Positions 24,196-25,144 of a stretch of DNA of 25,144 nt are shown here, piece by piece. Position 1 is the stretch's first letter. Every line of letters begins with the position of its first letter. Below the pieces are notes generated by a model. It searched no databases, had not been told where the DNA came from, and saw only the letters and a list, made by a program, of their open reading frames with translations. The position numbers and the translations under genes are program-made. Source of the DNA: Candidatus Latescibacterota bacterium (lineage in GTDB: Bacteria; Latescibacterota; MVCY01); NCBI GenBank assembly GCA_030629295.1, contig DAOVPH010000002.1:1-25144 (forward strand). The letters run 5' to 3'.

Positions 24196-24270
24196 GCAAA
24201 GTCGCAAAGAAAGAAGATACTTTTTAATAATCAGATAATTATGTCTCTTATTTTTTCTCTGCGCCTTTGC
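24196..24270. repeat. 75-bp imperfect inverted repeat overlapping the valS stop
   Basis: GCAAAGTCGCAAAGAAA (24196-24212) matches the reverse complement of 24254-24270 at 15 of 17 positions, with 41 AT-rich bases between the arms. The right arm encodes the last residues of valS, whose stop at 24248-24250 lies inside the element. Arms of this CGCAAAG...CTTTGCG type are familiar as short dispersed elements in environmental genomes. Confidence 0.65.
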
Positions 24271-25144
24271 TCCCCTGTTCCCCTGCTCCCTTGCTCCCTT
24301 GCCCCTTATCCAGGGCTCTGAGATTTACCAGGAGTTTCTCTAAATTCTTTCGGCAATCCAAATGCTTCTGCTGCTCCTTCTCTACCACTTCAGCAGGGGC
24401 TTTTTTCAGGAAATCTCCATTTTCAAGCCTCCCAGAAAGACGCTCTAACTGCTCCGAAAGCCGCTCGACCTCCCGCTCCAATCTCTCCCGCTCTCGATCT
24501 AAATCGATCAGCCCCGCCAAGGGGACAAAAACCTCCATACCTTTGACCACAGCGGTGGCACAGTGCTGGTGAGGTTTGTTCACCTCAGGACCTGCAGACA
24601 GATTTTGAACTTTAGCTAAATTTGTGATGTATCCTTCGTTGTCCTGTATAAGCCTCAACGATCCTTTCCCCGAAACCCTCAGCATCACATCCGCCTTCCT
24701 GTCTGGGGGAATGTTCATCTCTGCCCGGATATTACGGATTGCCACTATGAACTCCTGCAGTAGGGACATATCCCTCTCGATGGTCTCATTGATAGCCTGT
24801 TGATCACACTGGGGCCAGGGAGAGACCATTATGCTGGTGCCATCTTCACTTGCGTTGAGTCTGTGCCAAATATCCTCACTGATAAAGGGCATAAAAGGGT
24901 GAAGCAATTGCATTGAAACCCTCAGCACTGTCGCTGCCAACCGCCGTGCGCTCTTTGATCCTTTCTCGGCAGACGACTGGTAAAGTCTGGGTTTAATCAG
25001 CTCTAAATACCAATCGCAATACTCATGCCAGAAAAAATCGTAGATACAGTGTGCTGCTTCGTTGAACCGGTATTCTCGCAGGGAGTTAGAGAGAGACCGA
25101 ACCGTCTGGTTCAGGCGGCTGAGTATCCACCTGTCGGCAAGCTC
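24248..25144 (-). CDS. valS: Valyl-tRNA synthetase, C-terminal 298 residues
   Basis: The 5' end lies beyond the window; the frame is open to its last base. The visible part begins ELADRWILSRLNQTVRSL, then YRFNEAAHCIYDFFWHEYCDWYLELIKPRLY, the anticodon-binding domain signature of ValS. MQLLHPFMPFISEDIWHRL follows, and then the C-terminal tRNA-binding coiled coil (LDRERERLEREVERLSEQLERL...). These features separate it from IleS and LeuS. After the coiled coil it ends in a Gly/Ser/Lys tail (GSKGAGEQGSKGAEKK) made by tandem DNA repeats, which is not part of the normal protein and is probably dispensable. It precedes ptsH on the same strand by 90 bases. Confidence 0.95.
   Translation of the reverse strand, partial: ELADRWILSRLNQTVRSLSNSLREYRFNEAAHCIYDFFWHEYCDWYLELIKPRLYQSSAEKGSKSARRLAATVLRVSMQLLHPFMPFISEDIWHRLNASEDGTSIMVSPWPQCDQQAINETIERDMSLLQEFIVAIRNIRAEMNIPPDRKADVMLRVSGKGSLRLIQDNEGYITNLAKVQNLSAGPEVNKPHQHCATAVVKGMEVFVPLAGLIDLDRERERLEREVERLSEQLERLSGRLENGDFLKKAPAEVVEKEQQKHLDCRKNLEKLLVNLRALDKGQGSKGAGEQGSKGAEKK
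24265..24304. repeat. Five tandem 8-bp repeats inside the valS 3' end
   Basis: On the plus strand the units are CTTTGCTC, CCCTGTTC, CCCTGCTC, CCTTGCTC and CCTTGCCC. Three 8-bp units equal 24 bases, so the protein shows an eight-residue repeat: GSKGAGEQ followed by GSKGAEKK. It forms the extreme C-terminus of ValS, next to an inverted repeat. Confidence 0.8.

Noticed and set aside
1..25144. CRISPR array, tRNA or rRNA genes, toxin-antitoxin or defence system
   Set aside because: I found no regularly spaced direct repeats, no tRNA-like cloverleaf with CCA context, no rRNA sequence and no small gene pair with such families; the genes are mainly housekeeping.

Overview
The window looks like ordinary chromosome from a diderm (Gram-negative-type) bacterium of the FCB superphylum, probably a lineage outside Bacteroidota (Gemmatimonadota, Zixibacteria or a KSB1-like candidate phylum). 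The main evidence is a 1,882-residue SprA-type protein, the outer-membrane translocon of the type IX secretion system, next to an LptF/LptG pair, which implies lipopolysaccharide export. The phylum is inference: there is no rRNA gene in view. GTG and TTG starts behind good Shine-Dalgarno sequences are frequent.

Layout. 1-3691 (plus strand): the tail of an unidentified protein, then dihydrolipoyl acyltransferase (E2) and dihydrolipoamide dehydrogenase (E3) overlapping by 8 bases, then lipB, which makes the lipoyl cofactor E2 carries. 3692-3922 is a convergent spacer with a 13-bp perfect hairpin. 3923-15306 (minus strand, read right to left) is one long co-directional block: sprA, a ComEA-like helix-hairpin-helix protein, a small membrane-anchored pseudopilin-like protein, rsmD, coaD, a YacP-like NYN protein, 5-formyltetrahydrofolate cyclo-ligase, a fumarylacetoacetate-hydrolase-family enzyme, a probable lipoprotein and a Minf_1886-family protein. 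A strong sigma70-like promoter about 240 bases ahead of sprA probably feeds it. 15307-15774 is a divergent intergenic region, followed by lptF and lptG (plus strand, ATGA overlap).

18186-18624 is the most unusual stretch. It holds a MITE-like element with 20-bp perfect terminal inverted repeats and a nested palindrome, a GC-rich hairpin that touches its right end, and a 77-codon open frame with no canonical start that overlaps the end of ahcY.

18625-25144 (minus strand): the 3' part of valS, then ptsH (HPr), ptsI (Enzyme I), a sugar-1-phosphate nucleotidyltransferase, metK and ahcY. ptsH/ptsI overlap by 11 bases and ptsI/nucleotidyltransferase by GTGA, so these are probably translationally coupled. 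MetK and AhcY make S-adenosylmethionine and clear S-adenosylhomocysteine, two linked steps of the methyl cycle.

I saw no CRISPR array, tRNA or rRNA gene, transposase or defence system. Most genes are housekeeping. The points worth following are the dispersed repeats, the sprA neighbourhood, the degenerate NYN active site, the LipB insertion and the orphan frame beside the MITE.
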